64,000 bases of DNA, from NCBI RefSeq assembly GCF_003144115.1, contig NW_020311999.1:849583-913582 (forward strand), in the 5' to 3' direction. Position numbers and translations under genes: made by a program. The DNA is from Tilletiopsis washingtonensis (taxonomy: Eukaryota; Basidiomycota; Exobasidiomycetes; Entylomatales). Shown here piece after piece: positions 21,133 through 32,263 of the stretch. The notes under the pieces are model-generated. The model did no database searches and was not told where the DNA came from. It saw only the letters and a list, made by a program, of their open reading frames with translations. Within the stretch, counting starts at the first letter, position 1, and every line of letters starts with the position of its first letter.

Positions 21133-21705
21133 TGGATGCCCGGCTTCGTGACCTCACCTGCAAAGAGCGCCCGTCAGACCCCGGCACGGTGGGTGTCGAG
21201 GGCATGTTTGCTCTGGGCGTGGCGCGAGCAGATCAGTGGAAAAGAAGCGAGACAAGAGGGTGAGGGAAACTGTTCATCGACGGGACAGCGCTGTATTTAT
21301 GCCTCTGTGCTGCATGTCGCTGACGGAAGCCTCAGCAAACTCATTGTTCCGCTTGAAAGCGGCTGATGGTGAGCCCCAATTAGACGCCGGGCCGTAGCGC
21401 CCCCAAACGTCGCCGCCCGAATGATGAATCGCGCGGGAGCGGGACGCCGGGCTGAGCACGGCATCTCGCAGTGGGCGGCACTGCTCCTGCGCAGCAGCTG
21501 CGTCCGCCGCTTCAAAGCGCCAGATAAAACACGACAGGCTCTCCTCTCTGCCTAGAACGGCAGAGCGGTTTACGTTCAGTTCTCACAGGGCTCACAAAGC
21601 TTCAGGCGACCTCTCGGGGCGGAGGCATGATGCGCAGCTCAATCTTGTGCGCGCCTTCTAGCGTAAATTAAGCGCTTCATTCCGTCTCTGACACCGCCGC
21701 CGCCT
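21133..21705. other. Intergenic region, upstream of paralogue B
   Basis: About 570 bp between the start of paralogue B and the stop of the thioesterase gene, both leftward. Composition returns gradually towards the genomic average. No gene is supported; it should carry the promoter of paralogue B. Confidence 0.4.
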
Positions 21706-23209
21706 TCACGCGGGGATGACTGCCTCGAGATACTCGCCAATGTCGTCAATCTGCACAGGATCAGTAAGGCAGATAGGCATAGACAGCAGACCGCCGACAC
21801 TCACCTCATCAGCGCATGCAGAGTGCCCCATGCCCCGGTACTCCTTCCACATGACGCCCTTGACCTTCGCCGCGTCCCACTCGCCGCAGCCGATGCCCGC
21901 GCCGCCCTCGCCGCCGGCGCTGATGTACTTGCGCGTCTTGCGTCCAAACTCGGTGCGCACGACGGCGTCGGCGTCGCCGTGTGCGAGGAGGACGGGCAGC
22001 GACGCGGCGTGTTCGGAGGGCTTGAGCGAGCGCCGCAGCGGCAGCCAGGTCGAGAGGCCGATGAGCCCGGCCAGCCGCAGCGGCGTCGTCAGACCGGCGA
22101 GCAGCGACACGGCGCCTCCCTGCAGATGAGCGAAAGCGGCGGGCCGTGCGTAAGTGCCGCGCAGTAAAGTGGAACAAGCCGCCGCCGCCGTCGCCCGGCT
22201 CCGCTTCTCGCTTGAAAAGTCTCAGAGATGCCTCTCCGCAGCTGATCGCTTCTGAAGCGCCTCGAAGGACCGCAGAGCAGCTCTCCGTTCCGTTATCTTC
22301 TGATGAAGAGCAAGCGGGCGGTTCTCACGCTCTGCTGCAGCTAGTCCTTCTGAGCAGCCTCTCACTGCAGCATCCCTTCGCAGGCACCCGCTCTGGGGCT
22401 CGCTTCCAGCAGCGGCATCACCTGGACAGACACAGCGCTAGCGCCTCGCTGCGGCTCTCTCCCTTGGCAGCCTGTCCATTCGCCCTTCGCCCTTCGATGC
22501 AGTCCCTCGGCAGGTGGCCTCTCGCAGCATGCCCTCGCAGCAGGCCGCCTCTCGCCTCATCCCACCTGTCACGCCCCGACTCACCTGGCTGAAGCCGCCG
22601 AGCACGACGCGCTCGCTCGGCACGGCCTGCTGCAGCTTCTCCGCCGAGCCGTCGGCCTCTGCCTGCACGAGCGCCATGAGGGCGTCGGCACTCTTGCGCA
22701 TGCCCGCCGCATCCTCCGTGCCCGCCAGATCCTCCAGCGACGAGACTGCAGCGGCGGACGGGCCGGCGTGAGAGGGCACGGCAGTGCGGGGAAAGGAGTC
22801 GTAGGACCTACTGTCGAACCAGGCCGGCATCTGCGAGGACACAGGTGAGCTGCGCGCTTCGGAGTGCGTATCCGTGTGCGCTACTCACGGGCATGCCGCC
22901 GTTGAGGGTGATGGGCAGGACAGGAGCGTTGGGCAGGATGAAGCGCACTGGGAGAGCGGCACGGATCAGGCGGTGCCTTCAGAGCAAAGATGCGGCGCAC
23001 TGACCATGTGCCAGCTTTGGCCGCTGCTGCAGCATGCGTGCGACTGTGGACACAGTGCACGCTCAGTGATGCTCTCGCTGCACGAGCACGGCGCACACAC
23101 CGTCGAGCCAGCCGGCGCCCGAGTCGCCGAGGCCGTGTGCGAAGATGACGCTGGCGGTCGCCGGGCCGGCGCCGGCGGGCGGCAGGATGATGGACTTGAG
23201 CAGGGCCAT
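21706..23209 (-). CDS. Acyl-protein thioesterase 1 / lysophospholipase
   Basis: Alpha/beta hydrolase that removes palmitate from S-acylated proteins. It starts MALLKSIILPPAG and continues VIFAHGLGDSGAGWLDG, the APT1 oxyanion/HGLGD signature. Next come ILPNAP, LNGGMPMPAWFD, and SERVVLGGFSQGGAVSL with the nucleophilic Ser in GFSQGG. The other triad members are visible as the Asp in AHGDADAVV and the His in GMGHSA, near the C-terminus (IDDIGEYLEAVIPA). The GFSQGG motif is interrupted by a 463-nt intron (about 22585-22123), much longer than other introns here; the remaining introns are about 50-60 nt. Divergent from the NDUFAF2-like gene across a 190-bp shared promoter. Confidence 0.93.
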
Positions 23210-23399
23210 GGCGATGGGAGGTGGTGGTGCGGAGTGAAGCTGCAGCTCGAGGCGCACGGCCCATGAGCCGCGGAGTGGATCCGCCTCGCGCTGCACGTGC
23301 CGCGGGAAGCACGCCGCCGCGGCGGAGAGAACAGAGGCAGCGAGCGCTGTGCAGGGCTGACCAACGTCCTCTCCTCCACACCCTCGCCTCCCGCCCGCC
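23210..23399. promoter_or_regulatory. Compact bidirectional promoter, thioesterase / NDUFAF2-like
   Basis: Only 190 bp separate the two divergent ATGs. No TATA-like motif was seen; the side next to 23400 is C-rich (CCTCTCCTCCACACCC). Confidence 0.5.
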
Positions 23400-24439
23400 A
23401 TGGCCTCGCTCCTGCGCGCCCTCGCACGGCGCCTGCCCTTCGGCAGCGCACGCTTCCAGAAGGGCAGCGACCTGGCGAACAACGTGTACCTCGAGTATCC
23501 CGCGCCCGACGGCGACCCGGGTGAGTGCGAGGTGGAGGTGCAGAGAGAGAGAGAAGGAGGCGCAGCGCTGTGCGAGAGCACGTTGCTGCCGTCGTGCCTT
23601 CGGCTAACGTGGCTGCGCCCAGACCCGCGCCGCACACGCCGCCTAGTCAAGTACGCCATCCACCGCGAGCTGGGCGAGCACTCGCCGCACGACATTCCCG
23701 TGCAGTGGAGCATGTGGCTGCGGCACACGCGGCGCGACGCACCGACGCTGGAGGTGAGTCCGCTGTCATCTGCACCATGCCCTGCACTGCTTACGCTATG
23801 CACCCCCAGGAACTGCAAGAGGACCAGCTGCGCATCCAGCGCACCTTGGCGGGCGCGCGCGCCATCGAGGAGAAGGACCGGCGCTGGCGCGAGGAGCGGC
23901 GCCTGCGTCTCGAGGCGCAGAGTGCCGGCCCGAGCGGCGGCCTCGAGGCACCGCCACCGCCGGGCGGCGAGCACGAGGTGTGGGCTGCCTCTCGGGCGCG
24001 CGTCGCGGCGCAGGACGGCGTGGTGCCGCCGTCGGCGACCGGCTCGGCTGCCGCACCTCCGCCGGCCGCTGCGCCGGCACCGGCTCCGTCTGCGCCCGCC
24101 ACCTCGCTCGACCACGCCATTGCGGCGCGAGCCGAGCGGCGAGCGGCGCGAGCACAGACCGAGGCCGGCATCTCGGCCGACAATCGCGACGACGAGGAGT
24201 GGGCGCGGGCGCGGGCACGCATCGAGCGCTCGCCGCTCAGCGACTTTGACATTGTCGTCGAGGACGGCGCGCCCAGGGCGGCTGCTGCTCCGGCGCCTGC
24301 ACCGGCACCTGCGCCGCAGCGGCAAGCTGAACCAGAGGCGCCGGCACCGACGCTGCGGCGAGACTTTGGAAAGGCGACGGGGCCGGACGAGACGTGGACG
24401 CCGCATGCGTTCGGCGGCAAGCCGAAGGCGAGGAGATGA
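23400..24439 (+). CDS. Mitochondrial complex I assembly factor, NDUFAF2-like
   Basis: Member of the NDUFA12/NDUFAF2 (B17.2-like) family, which acts late in assembly of the matrix arm of respiratory complex I. Exons 23400-23520, 23623-23753 and 23810-24439 give 293 residues. The N-terminus (MASLLRALARRLPFG) is basic and hydrophobic, fitting a mitochondrial target. The family core covers about residues 15-90: NNVYLEYPAPDGDPDPRRTR, then RLVKYAIHRE, IPVQWSMWLRHTRRDAPTLE and QLRIQRTLAGARAIEEKDRR. The rest is a long Ala/Pro/Arg-rich extension ending DETWTPHAFGGKPKARR, whose final motif is typical of fungal NDUFAF2-type proteins. It is clearly longer than the usual 150-200 residues because of this low-complexity insert. 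Converges on the prenyltransferase gene. Confidence 0.83.
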
Positions 24440-24692
24440 GCGGGCGTGCAATGCATGCCCTCACAGCAGGAGCTGGGCTGTCCACGCGGGCTGCAGTGAG
24501 TGTGCTGCATGTCGCACAGCATAGACCGCAGGAGCATCAGAAGCGTCAGGCTGGCATGCGAGGGGCGAAGAGAGGCTTCGCGATCGCAGTCGCGTGAGCT
24601 CAGAGCAGAGACTCAGGCTCGCGCTGCCGGCCGAGCGAGCAGCACAGCAGACGGTTTCTGCTCGTGAAACAAGTCCCATTCAGACGCCAGCA

Positions 24693-26092
24693 CTAGGCCG
24701 TCTGCGCTTGCGGCGCCGACGTGAGCATGCGGTACATCCAGTAGCGCCTCCGCATCGGCTCAGCCAGCAGCAAGCGGCGGTGCAGCTGCGTGCGGACTGT
24801 CAGCCTCGCTCGCAACACGAAAAGGGGGCGGGGGGGGGGGGGGGGGGGGGGGGGGGAACGAGGCTGACTCACAGCATCGATCTCCGCCTTGCTGCGGCGC
24901 GCACACGCATCGTCAAAGAGCCACTCGAGCGCCCGTGCATTCTCGGGCGGCACGGCCGGCAGCTCGCCGTGCTCGTCCTCCTCGTGGCCCGCAGCAGTGG
25001 GCGGGCGCGCCGCGATCTCCTGCGCGAAGTCGACGTGCGAGGCGCACGGATTTGTGCCGCTCGAGAGCGAGGCAAGTCTGGAGGGCGAGTCAGAGGCAGG
25101 CCCGGTTAATTCGGGAGAGCGCACCCACCCGCGCAGGTAGTTCCACGCCGAGGCGTTGTGCGGCACACGGCTGATGCTCTTCTTCGTGAAGCTGCAAGAG
25201 ACATCAGCGCAGCGCTCTCATGATGATCGAGCGGCACTCACGCGACCTCGCTCTCGATCTCTTCCGCCGTGACGTCCTCGCGCTTCTTGCGCCCCACCAC
25301 TGCGGTCCAGCGCATGTTCCACGCCGAGTTGTTGCGCGCGTCCTCCTCGATGAGGCGCGTCGTGTACTCCAGCTCGGCCTGCCAGAGGTCCTGCGGCGGC
25401 TGCGAGCTGCTCGACGCCGTGCCGGCCTCGGACGCCGACGCGGCGGCCGCGGCGCACAGCAGCCAGCTGCGGTGGCTCCACGTGTGGTAGTTCTTGGCGT
25501 CCTTCTCGAGGATCTTGCTCGTGAAGTCGAGCTCGGAGTGCACGCTCGGGTACGTCGTGTACGCCGGCGAGAGGCTGGGAATGAGGTGCAGCAGCTGCTT
25601 GCGATGTTGCCTGCCACTCGGGCTCAGCCATCTGCGGGCGTGCGAGCCGCACGGCGACACTCACCAGATCTGGTAGTTCTTCAAGCTGACCTTCTCGCTG
25701 AGGCCGTCGAGCCACTCGAACTCCCTCCTCAGCCGCTCCTCCTTGCGGCCCAGGCCGGCAGGCGGCGGGCCCTCGGGCGCACTGGCGAGGATCTGGGCGC
25801 GGTAGGCCCAGATGGTGTACGACGAGGGATTGATGAGCAGCAGGTGCGTCGTGAGGTCCAGCGCGCGCGCCGAGTACTCGGGCGGCGAGCGGGCGAGGAG
25901 GGCGCGCAGCAGCGACATGCCGCTGGCGTCTGGGGGGCCATGGAGTCAGCGAGCGCGCATCAGGCTGCAGACTGCGGCACACGCACATGGCTGCGAGTAG
26001 AGGATCGGGCACACGGGGTTCGCGCCGTCGTCCTGCGGGATGGGCACGACGTCGGCCCACTCGGGGCCGGCGGCGTCGAAGGTGGAGCTCAT
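24693..26092 (-). CDS. Protein farnesyl/geranylgeranyltransferase type I, alpha subunit
   Basis: Shared alpha subunit of farnesyltransferase and GGTase-I (yeast Ram2), which lipidates CaaX proteins such as Ras and Rho. It starts MSSTFDAAGPEWADVVPIPQ. The PPTA repeat helices are clear: LLLINPSSYTIWAYRAQIL, LSEKVSLKNYQIWQHRKQLL, AKNYHTWSHRSWLL, ARNNSAWNMRWTAV and NASAWNYLRG, each with the N-x-W core. It ends MRRRYWMYRMLTSAPQAQTA. Exons are separated by roughly 50-nt introns (donors near 25663, 25240 and 25130). The last intron contains an uninterrupted run of 27 G on the + strand (24830-24856). Length, about 380 residues, is close to the family norm. Divergent from the ataxin-10 gene. Confidence 0.93.
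24830..24856. repeat. Poly-G run inside an intron
   Basis: Twenty-seven consecutive G on the + strand (C on the coding strand of the prenyltransferase gene), preceded by GGGGGC. It lies in the last intron, so it does not affect the protein. Runs of this length are prone to slippage and to sequencing or assembly length error. Confidence 0.95.
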
Positions 26093-26438
26093 GCTGCGGA
26101 GGAAGAGAGGTGACGGCGGCCGTGCGTGTGAGGCCCGAGAAACGTGGTGGAGATGCAAGCGACGCGGCGGGGTGTGAGGGTGGTGAAGCAGCCTCGGACA
26201 AAGGAGGGCGAAATGAAGGCGGCTTGGCGGGCACCACGAGAACAAGAGATCCGAGCGAAGGCCGCGCGTCCGTGCGCGAATACAAGATTGCGCGCCGGGC
26301 TGTAGTCGCCCTGACGCGATTTGTAGTCGCTCCTCTCCTCCACCTCGAGCAAAACTGGCGTTCTTCCTGCTCCTGCACCCTCACCTCTCTCGACGGCCTC
26401 CGAGCGGCCGACAGCTGCGCTTGCGTGTGGCGCCCACA
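26093..26438. promoter_or_regulatory. Divergent promoter region, prenyltransferase / ataxin-10
   Basis: About 345 bp between two divergent starts. The half next to ataxin-10 is C/T-rich (CTCCTCTCCTCCACC). No other feature seen. Confidence 0.45.
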
Positions 26439-28699
26439 ATGGCTGCGTCTTCGCAGGACCTCTCGCCCAAGGCTCTCTCCGCGCTCCTGCCCACGCTGCG
26501 CTCGCCCGACGCCCGCCTCGGGCTCGCACGCTCGGGCATCCTCCCGCGCGTCTTCCAGCTCGCGTGCGCGGCTGCCCTGCCGGATGCTGCAGTGGGAGAG
26601 GATGCGACGCGGGACAGGCTGGCTTTAGTTGCGGCACGTGTCTGTCGGTCGGCATGCGTGCAGTGTGAGGAGGCGCAGGGGCAGATTGCGTGAGTGTGTG
26701 CGCGCAAGGAGATCGGAGAGGCAGCGCCCGGCGATGCGCGAGCGCGAGCTCGGGCGAGCCCCTTGCGCAGTGCTCAGCTCGTCCTCACCTGCCTTTCCAC
26801 GCTACTCGCTCCTCCAGGCCGCTGATCCCCAAGCTTCTGCTGCCGGCTTTGCTGCACCTCACGTCCTTCTCTGTTGCTGCGTCAGAGGCGGCCATCCTTC
26901 AGGCGCGCACTCTGACGCAAGTCTTCGCCAATGCGGTCACCGGCAACGAGAAGATGCAAGAGGCCGTTCTGCCGGACCTCGGCCTAGCCGCATCAAAGAC
27001 GCTCCCGTCAACGGGGCAGAGCCCCGGCGTGCGAGTCTTGCTGTGAGTGAGCTGCTTGAAGCATGCCTGCGAGCGAGCCTGACGCAGCGAGCCAGGCGCA
27101 TTCTGGCATCCTCAGATGGGCAGACACGCATCGCCACATCGGTGCTGCTGCTCAACATATTCAAGGGTCAAGCCCGCCGAGGGTACGTCTCTTGACCGCC
27201 TGCTCGAGTCTGCTCTGACAGGCTCTGCATCTGCAGGAAGGCCTTCTTGGAGCTCGACGACGCCAGAGACATCCTCGGTGCTCTCCTCGAGAACGCCAAG
27301 GAGGCGGTGCGCGAAATGGAAGAGGCAGAGGATGCGGCTGCGCAGACGAACGGACAAGCTTCCAGCCTGACGTCCGCGAGGACAGATCCGGAGCACTTTG
27401 GCATCTCGTGAGGCAGCTCTGGCGCTTCGTCCTTGTTCTCGCAACACCGCTGACCCGTGCTGCTTCAGCTACGAATTCTTCGCCGACCTCTTCGCAAATG
27501 GCCTATTCGCGCATCTCTTTCGCCGTCTGGCGCCTGCAGGCCCGGCGCAGCAAGAGGTCGACGACGCGCAGGCGCTCGAGTCCTCGGTGTCTCAGCACCA
27601 GCTCACGCTGCTCAAGCTTCTCGACGCCTTCCTGCACTCGCAGCCCGGCCGCTACCTCGCCGACACCGGACTTGCTGGTAGCGAAGGCGATCTCCTCGTG
27701 CTCGTCTCGTCCTTCATACAGCTCGCGCAGTCAGCAGAGGCGAGCATGAAACTCATCCTCTCGACTGCCTCTGCTCCGCCCTCATCGGCCAGCGAGGCCC
27801 GGGCAGAGCAGCTCATTCTGCATGAGCAGACTCTAGTGGCACAACACGAGGCGCTCCTGCTGCACCTCCAGTGCTTGCAGTACCTCGTGCTGCTCGACGG
27901 CGACCGCGTGACTGACGTCCGGGCGCCTGATGAGGCGCATGCGTCGCCCTCGCTCGTCGGCGCTGCCAAGGATGCAACAGAAGCGATGCGGCAGCGGGCG
28001 GACTTCATCCAACGGGTCGTCTGTGAGTGCCATGGCCGCACGCTTCGAAAGCACTGCTGACTGTGCCGATCTGCAGCTCTCTTGCACGCCACCTCGCTCT
28101 TCTCGCCGCCCATTTCCCCTTTCAAACCGACAGATGGCACGAGCGCCACGCCTCGAGGCGCTCCTGACGGCTCGCGGCTATCCTCGACCGGTCGTGCCCT
28201 CTCCATGCCCGCCGACGGTCCTGCATCGAAGCGTCCAGCGCTTGCCAGTCTCAAGCGCGACCTCGTGCGCCTGCTCGGTGCGCTCGCGTACGTAGAGCCA
28301 GAGCGCAGCGGCGCGCTGCGCTACGAGCTCGAGGGCGAAGCGGCGCCCGCTGAGCCCGCCGCTGGCACGGGCGGCGGACGGCAGGACAGCGCCGCGGCGC
28401 AAGAGTACGCCGCGCGCAAGGCGCATGGCAAGCTGGTGCAGGACCGCGTGCGCGAGGCGGGCGGCCTGTGGGACGTGCTCAACCTCACGCAGCTCGACGA
28501 GCTCAACCCATGTGAGTCTTTGGACGTGCAGCAAGCGATTGGTGTCTGCGGCTGACACCGCTGGCCGTGCGCAGATATCCGGGAACACGCGCTGTTTGCA
28601 CTGCGCAACTTGCTCGTGGGCAATCCGGCGTCGCAGGAGCTCGTCGCGCAGCTGAAGCCTGTGACGCCCGAGGAAGCGGCCGCAGCGTCGTCCTCGTAG
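26439..28699 (+). CDS. Ataxin-10 homologue
   Basis: Armadillo-like protein; fungal ataxin-10 homologues (Ctr86 type) are linked to cytokinesis. The spliced protein is about 640 residues in about seven exons, with introns of about 50-130 nt (for example one starting at 26692 and one near 28512-28574). Most of the chain is helical repeat: LLPALLHLTSFSV, TLTQVFANAVTGNEKMQEAV, GVRVLL-RILASSDGQTRIATSVLLLNI, and YEFFADLFANGLFAHLF. The diagnostic ataxin-10 domain is C-terminal: GGLWDVLNLTQLDELNPYIR continuing EHALFALRNLLVGNP and QELVAQLKP. A disordered segment (about residues 430-490) contains SPFKPTDG and interrupts the repeats. The start is the first Met of the frame, directly after a pyrimidine-rich leader. 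Converges on the phosphatase gene with about 100 bp between the stops. Confidence 0.9.
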
Positions 28700-28800
28700 T
28701 CGCCAAACGGCTGCACAAGGAACTGCATCGTGTCCTGCATTGCATTCTATTTGCTCTAGCGTCTGTTGATCTGTGAGAGACGGGCCAGTCCTGCACTTCT

Positions 28801-30090
28801 TCAGCTCTTGCGCGTCTGCTTCTCGAGCTCCTCGTCTGCATTCTTGACGAGCGTGTTGGCCTGCGCCGGGCCGATGTGGCTCACATCTGGGGCGAGGAGG
28901 TCAAGTCAGGGCGTACGATCGGGCCCCGAGCGGCGAGCATACGCACCGGCCCATCGCCGCACGACAAAGACGCCCTTGAGCTCCTCCGGCACCACGCCCT
29001 CGCCCTGTGCGTTCTGCTGCTGCAGCACGTGTGGTGGCCGGATGAGCCAGGACTGCTTGCGCTCCCGGTGGCCCGCCTGCAGCTTCTCTGTCTGCGTAGA
29101 GGCAGCACCAGCTGCGCTCTTAAGCTTCTCCAGCCCCTCGGCGGAGAGCTCGAGCTCGGTGATGCTGCAGTTCCACACGCGCGAACGCTCCACGCCAGGT
29201 GCGAGGGCGGCGTAGCCCGCGTCGAGCAGCACTTCGCTGCAGGTGACCAGCGTGAGTCATCGCAAACAGGCAAGAGTGACGGTGTCTGGGCACGCACCCG
29301 AGCAGCGCCGAGATCGAAGCGCCATGGCCGACAATCACGATGGTCCGCACGTCCTCAGCGCCCGCCGTCTTGTGTCCGTTCGACGAGCTGCCCTCGGCGG
29401 GATGCAGCTGCGTCGTCGAGTCGAGGTAGCCCGAGACGCTCTCCGCTGACGGGCCCGAGGCATGCCACGGCGCCGGCCCAGCCAGGATGTCGGTCAGAGC
29501 AGATGCTAGCCGCTCATTGAAGCTGACAAGCGTCGCCGTTCAGCCCAGACGCCGATGCTGCTGCCTCGCCGCCGCCCACTCACTCGTTCATCTGCTCGAT
29601 GCCGTCGATGCTGTCGCGCTTGCGCACGCCCGGCACGCCGTAGACGATGCCCTCGAGACTGCCGAAGCCGCGCTCCTGCAACCGGTCGTCGATCCAGAAG
29701 GGCGCGCCGGGCGCCGTGAGGTGCGCGTGCTCCTTGGCGATGCCGACGGCCGTCTGGTGGCAAAGCGAGCGTCAGCACCGGTATACCGGGAGGCCGCTGC
29801 TCCGTCCACGATCCGCCAAGCTTGGGCCTCCAAATGTCTAGCGTGCGCCCTGGAAGCAAGACCTAGTTTGTGTCTCCTTCGCTGCGCCCAGCACATTCAC
29901 TCACCTCGCGCGCCCGGCTGAGGCTGCTGCTGTACAGCTCGTCAATCGGCACGCCGGCCAGTGCGGCGCCGACGGCGGCGGCCTGCTCGAGGCCGCGCGC
30001 GTTGAGCGGAATGTCGAGGCGGCCCTGGATGCGGCCGCTGGCGTTGTACGACGTCTCGCCGTGGCGCACGAAGAGCAGGCGCGTGGACAT
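28801..30090 (-). CDS. Histidine phosphatase (phosphoglycerate-mutase-like)
   Basis: Member of the histidine phosphatase superfamily, which uses a phospho-His intermediate. The N-terminus begins MSTRLLFVRHGETSYN; the catalytic RHG lies at residues 9-11. It is followed by GRIQGRLDIPLNARGLEQA and ELYSSSLSRARE, the typical second arginine region. Next come QERGFGSLEG and, later, the second catalytic His in VIVGHGASISALLG. Substrate is not evident: fructose-2,6-bisphosphatase-like, cofactor-independent phosphoglycerate-type and general phosphatases all share these motifs. The C-terminal about 120 residues (ELSAEGLEKL, WLIRPPHVLQQQ, ELEKQTRKS) extend past the phosphatase fold, with a C-terminal coiled segment. 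Several short introns. Divergent from the phosphoacetylglucosamine mutase gene across about 207 bp. Confidence 0.85.
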
Positions 30091-30297
30091 GGCGGGCAGG
30101 TGCGGTGTGGTGGACGGGAAGCAAGGGCGCTGCGGGGCGGGACGGCGTGCAAGCCGCGGAGCTGCAGCCGCGCGCCAGGTCGGCGTGGGAACAGGTGGAG
30201 AGCAACACCGCCTCCTTCTCGCGGCGCGGCGCTAGCCGCTGGGCAACGCACGTGCCTCCTGCCTCTGCTCCACCACCTCCCACCGCCGCACCGCACC

Positions 30298-32263
30298 ATG
30301 TCGCTCGACACGGCCGCCATCACGGCCGCCAGCGCACGCTTCCCCAAGCCCGCGCGCAGCTTCACCTACGGCACCGCCGGCGTGCGCACGCTGTGAGCCG
30401 CCCTGGCGCCTGCTCGCCGCCGCCTCTGTGCCCGCTGACACGCGCACACCCCGACAGCGGCAAGGACCTCGACAGCACATGCTTCCGCCTCGCCATCGTC
30501 GCCGCGCTGCGCTCCAAGTGGGCAAAGGGCAAGGTGACTGGCCTTATGGTCACTGCCAGCCACAACCCGGAGCAGGTGCGTGTGGCGGCACGGGACTGGG
30601 CGGCAGCGAGAGAGGCTTGCACGAGGTGCACCTGCGCGGCTCGCAGTTCCTCGCAGCCTGAGCAGCTGCGGCACCGCACTGCAAGACGCATGCCTGCGTC
30701 GCCGTGACTTCATGCTGACCGCCAGGGGTGCAGGACAATGGACTGAAGGCCGTCGACCCGCGCGGCGAGATGCTCGCCTCGTCGTGGGAGGCGCACTGCA
30801 CGCGCATCGCAAACGCCGCGTCGGACGACGAGCTCGTGGGCGTCGTGCAGGACATCGTCGCCAAGGAGTCGATTGATCTCTCGCAGGCCGCCGTCGTCGT
30901 CTACGCCTACGACACGCGCCCGACGTGCCCTGCGCTCGTGCGCGCCCTCGAGGCGGGCCTTGACGCGCTTGGCGCCACGAAGCGCAACGCTGGTCTCCTC
31001 ACGACGCCGCAGCTGCACTACCTTGTGCGCGCGTACAACACGCAGGGCACAGACGAGGCGTACGGAGAGCCGACGGAGGAGGGCTACTACGAGAAGATGG
31101 CGCAGGCATTCAAGACGCTCGTGGTGAGTAGCGCGTGCGGTGCAGCATCGCCCCAGCCTGACGAGATGTGCTGCTGCAGGGCGACAAGCCGGCTGCGTCT
31201 CCGCTCGTGGTGGACTGCGCCAATGGTGTCGGCGCACCGGCGCTGCAGAAGCTGCAGAAGTACATTCCCGCCGCGTCGCTGCCGTTCAAGGTGCTGCGCA
31301 CGGCCATCTCGACGCCCGGCGCGCTCAACTCGGGCTGCGGCGCCGACTATGTCAAGACGACGCAGTCGCTGCCCGCGGGCCTGGAGAGCGAGGTGCAGGC
31401 CGACTCGCGCATGTGCTCCTTCGACGGCGACGCCGACCGCATCGTCTTCTACTACCTGCGCGGCGACCCGCGCGAGAAGGCCAGCTTCCGCCTGCTCGAC
31501 GGCGACAAGATTACCGCGCTGGCGGCCGACTGGATCAGCGAGCTCGTCAAGACGGCAGAGGTGGACCTCAAGGTCGGCTCTGTGCAGACGGCCTACGCCA
31601 ACGGCTCGTCGACGCGGTATCTTGAGCAGGTGAGCAGGGCAGTGCCCCACGCTTGACCGCTTGCTCACCCCTTGCCAGCGCGTGCCGGTGACGTGTACGC
31701 CGACGGGCGTCAAGTACCTGCACCACGCGGCCGAGAGCTACGACATTGGCGTGTACTTTGAGGCCAACGGGCACGGCACGGTGCTCTTCTCGCCTGCGTC
31801 GATTGCCAAGCTCAAGGGTGCCGGCTCCGGCGCGCCCGAGGCGGCCGCGGCACGGAAACAGCTGCTGGCGCTCACCGAGCTGATCAACCAGACGGTCGGC
31901 GATGCACTCTCGGACATGCTGCTCGTCGAGGTCGTGCTGCGCGTCACGGGGCGCTCGTTTGCCGAGTGGGACTCGACGTACGAGGACCTGCCGAACCGCC
32001 TGCTCAAGGTGCTCGTGCCCGACCGCACGCTCTTCGAGACGACGGACGCGGAGCGCCGGCTGACGCGGCCCGCCGGCCTGCAGGCGCAGATCGAGCACGA
32101 GGCGGCCAGGTATGCCGGCGGCCGCTCGTTTGTGCGCCCCAGCGGCACCGAGGACTGCGTGCGCGTGTACGCCGAGTGCGAGAAGGCGGATGAGCTCGGC
32201 GCGCTGGCGGAGAACATCAAGAAGCTCGTGGAGGACGCTGCCAAGGCTGCTGCACAGGCCTAG
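30298..32263 (+). CDS. Phosphoacetylglucosamine mutase (UDP-GlcNAc/chitin precursor pathway)
   Basis: Converts GlcNAc-6-phosphate to GlcNAc-1-phosphate, the penultimate step to UDP-GlcNAc and thus to chitin, GPI anchors and N-glycans (yeast Pcm1/Agm1). About 545 residues, the family norm. Motifs in order: FTYGTAGVRTL, LMVTASHNPEQDNGLKAVDP with the phospho-Ser in TASHNP, the metal loop CSFDGDADRIVFYYL, the sugar-binding region YFEANGHGTVLFS, and the phosphate loop GGRSFVRPSGTEDCVRVYAE. The metal loop and the TASHNP loop identify the alpha-D-phosphohexomutase fold, and the EANGHG motif fits the AGM1 branch. Five exons. The second intron (about 30575-30725) is longer than average and ends in a doubled acceptor region (GCCAGGGGTGCAG); reading from the second CAG gives the conserved DNGLKAVD join. 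Confidence 0.95.

Noticed and set aside
30575-30725. First CAG as the acceptor of intron 2 in the phosphoacetylglucosamine mutase gene
   Set aside because: Using it breaks the conserved join; the second CAG, a few bases further on, gives DNGLKAVDP.
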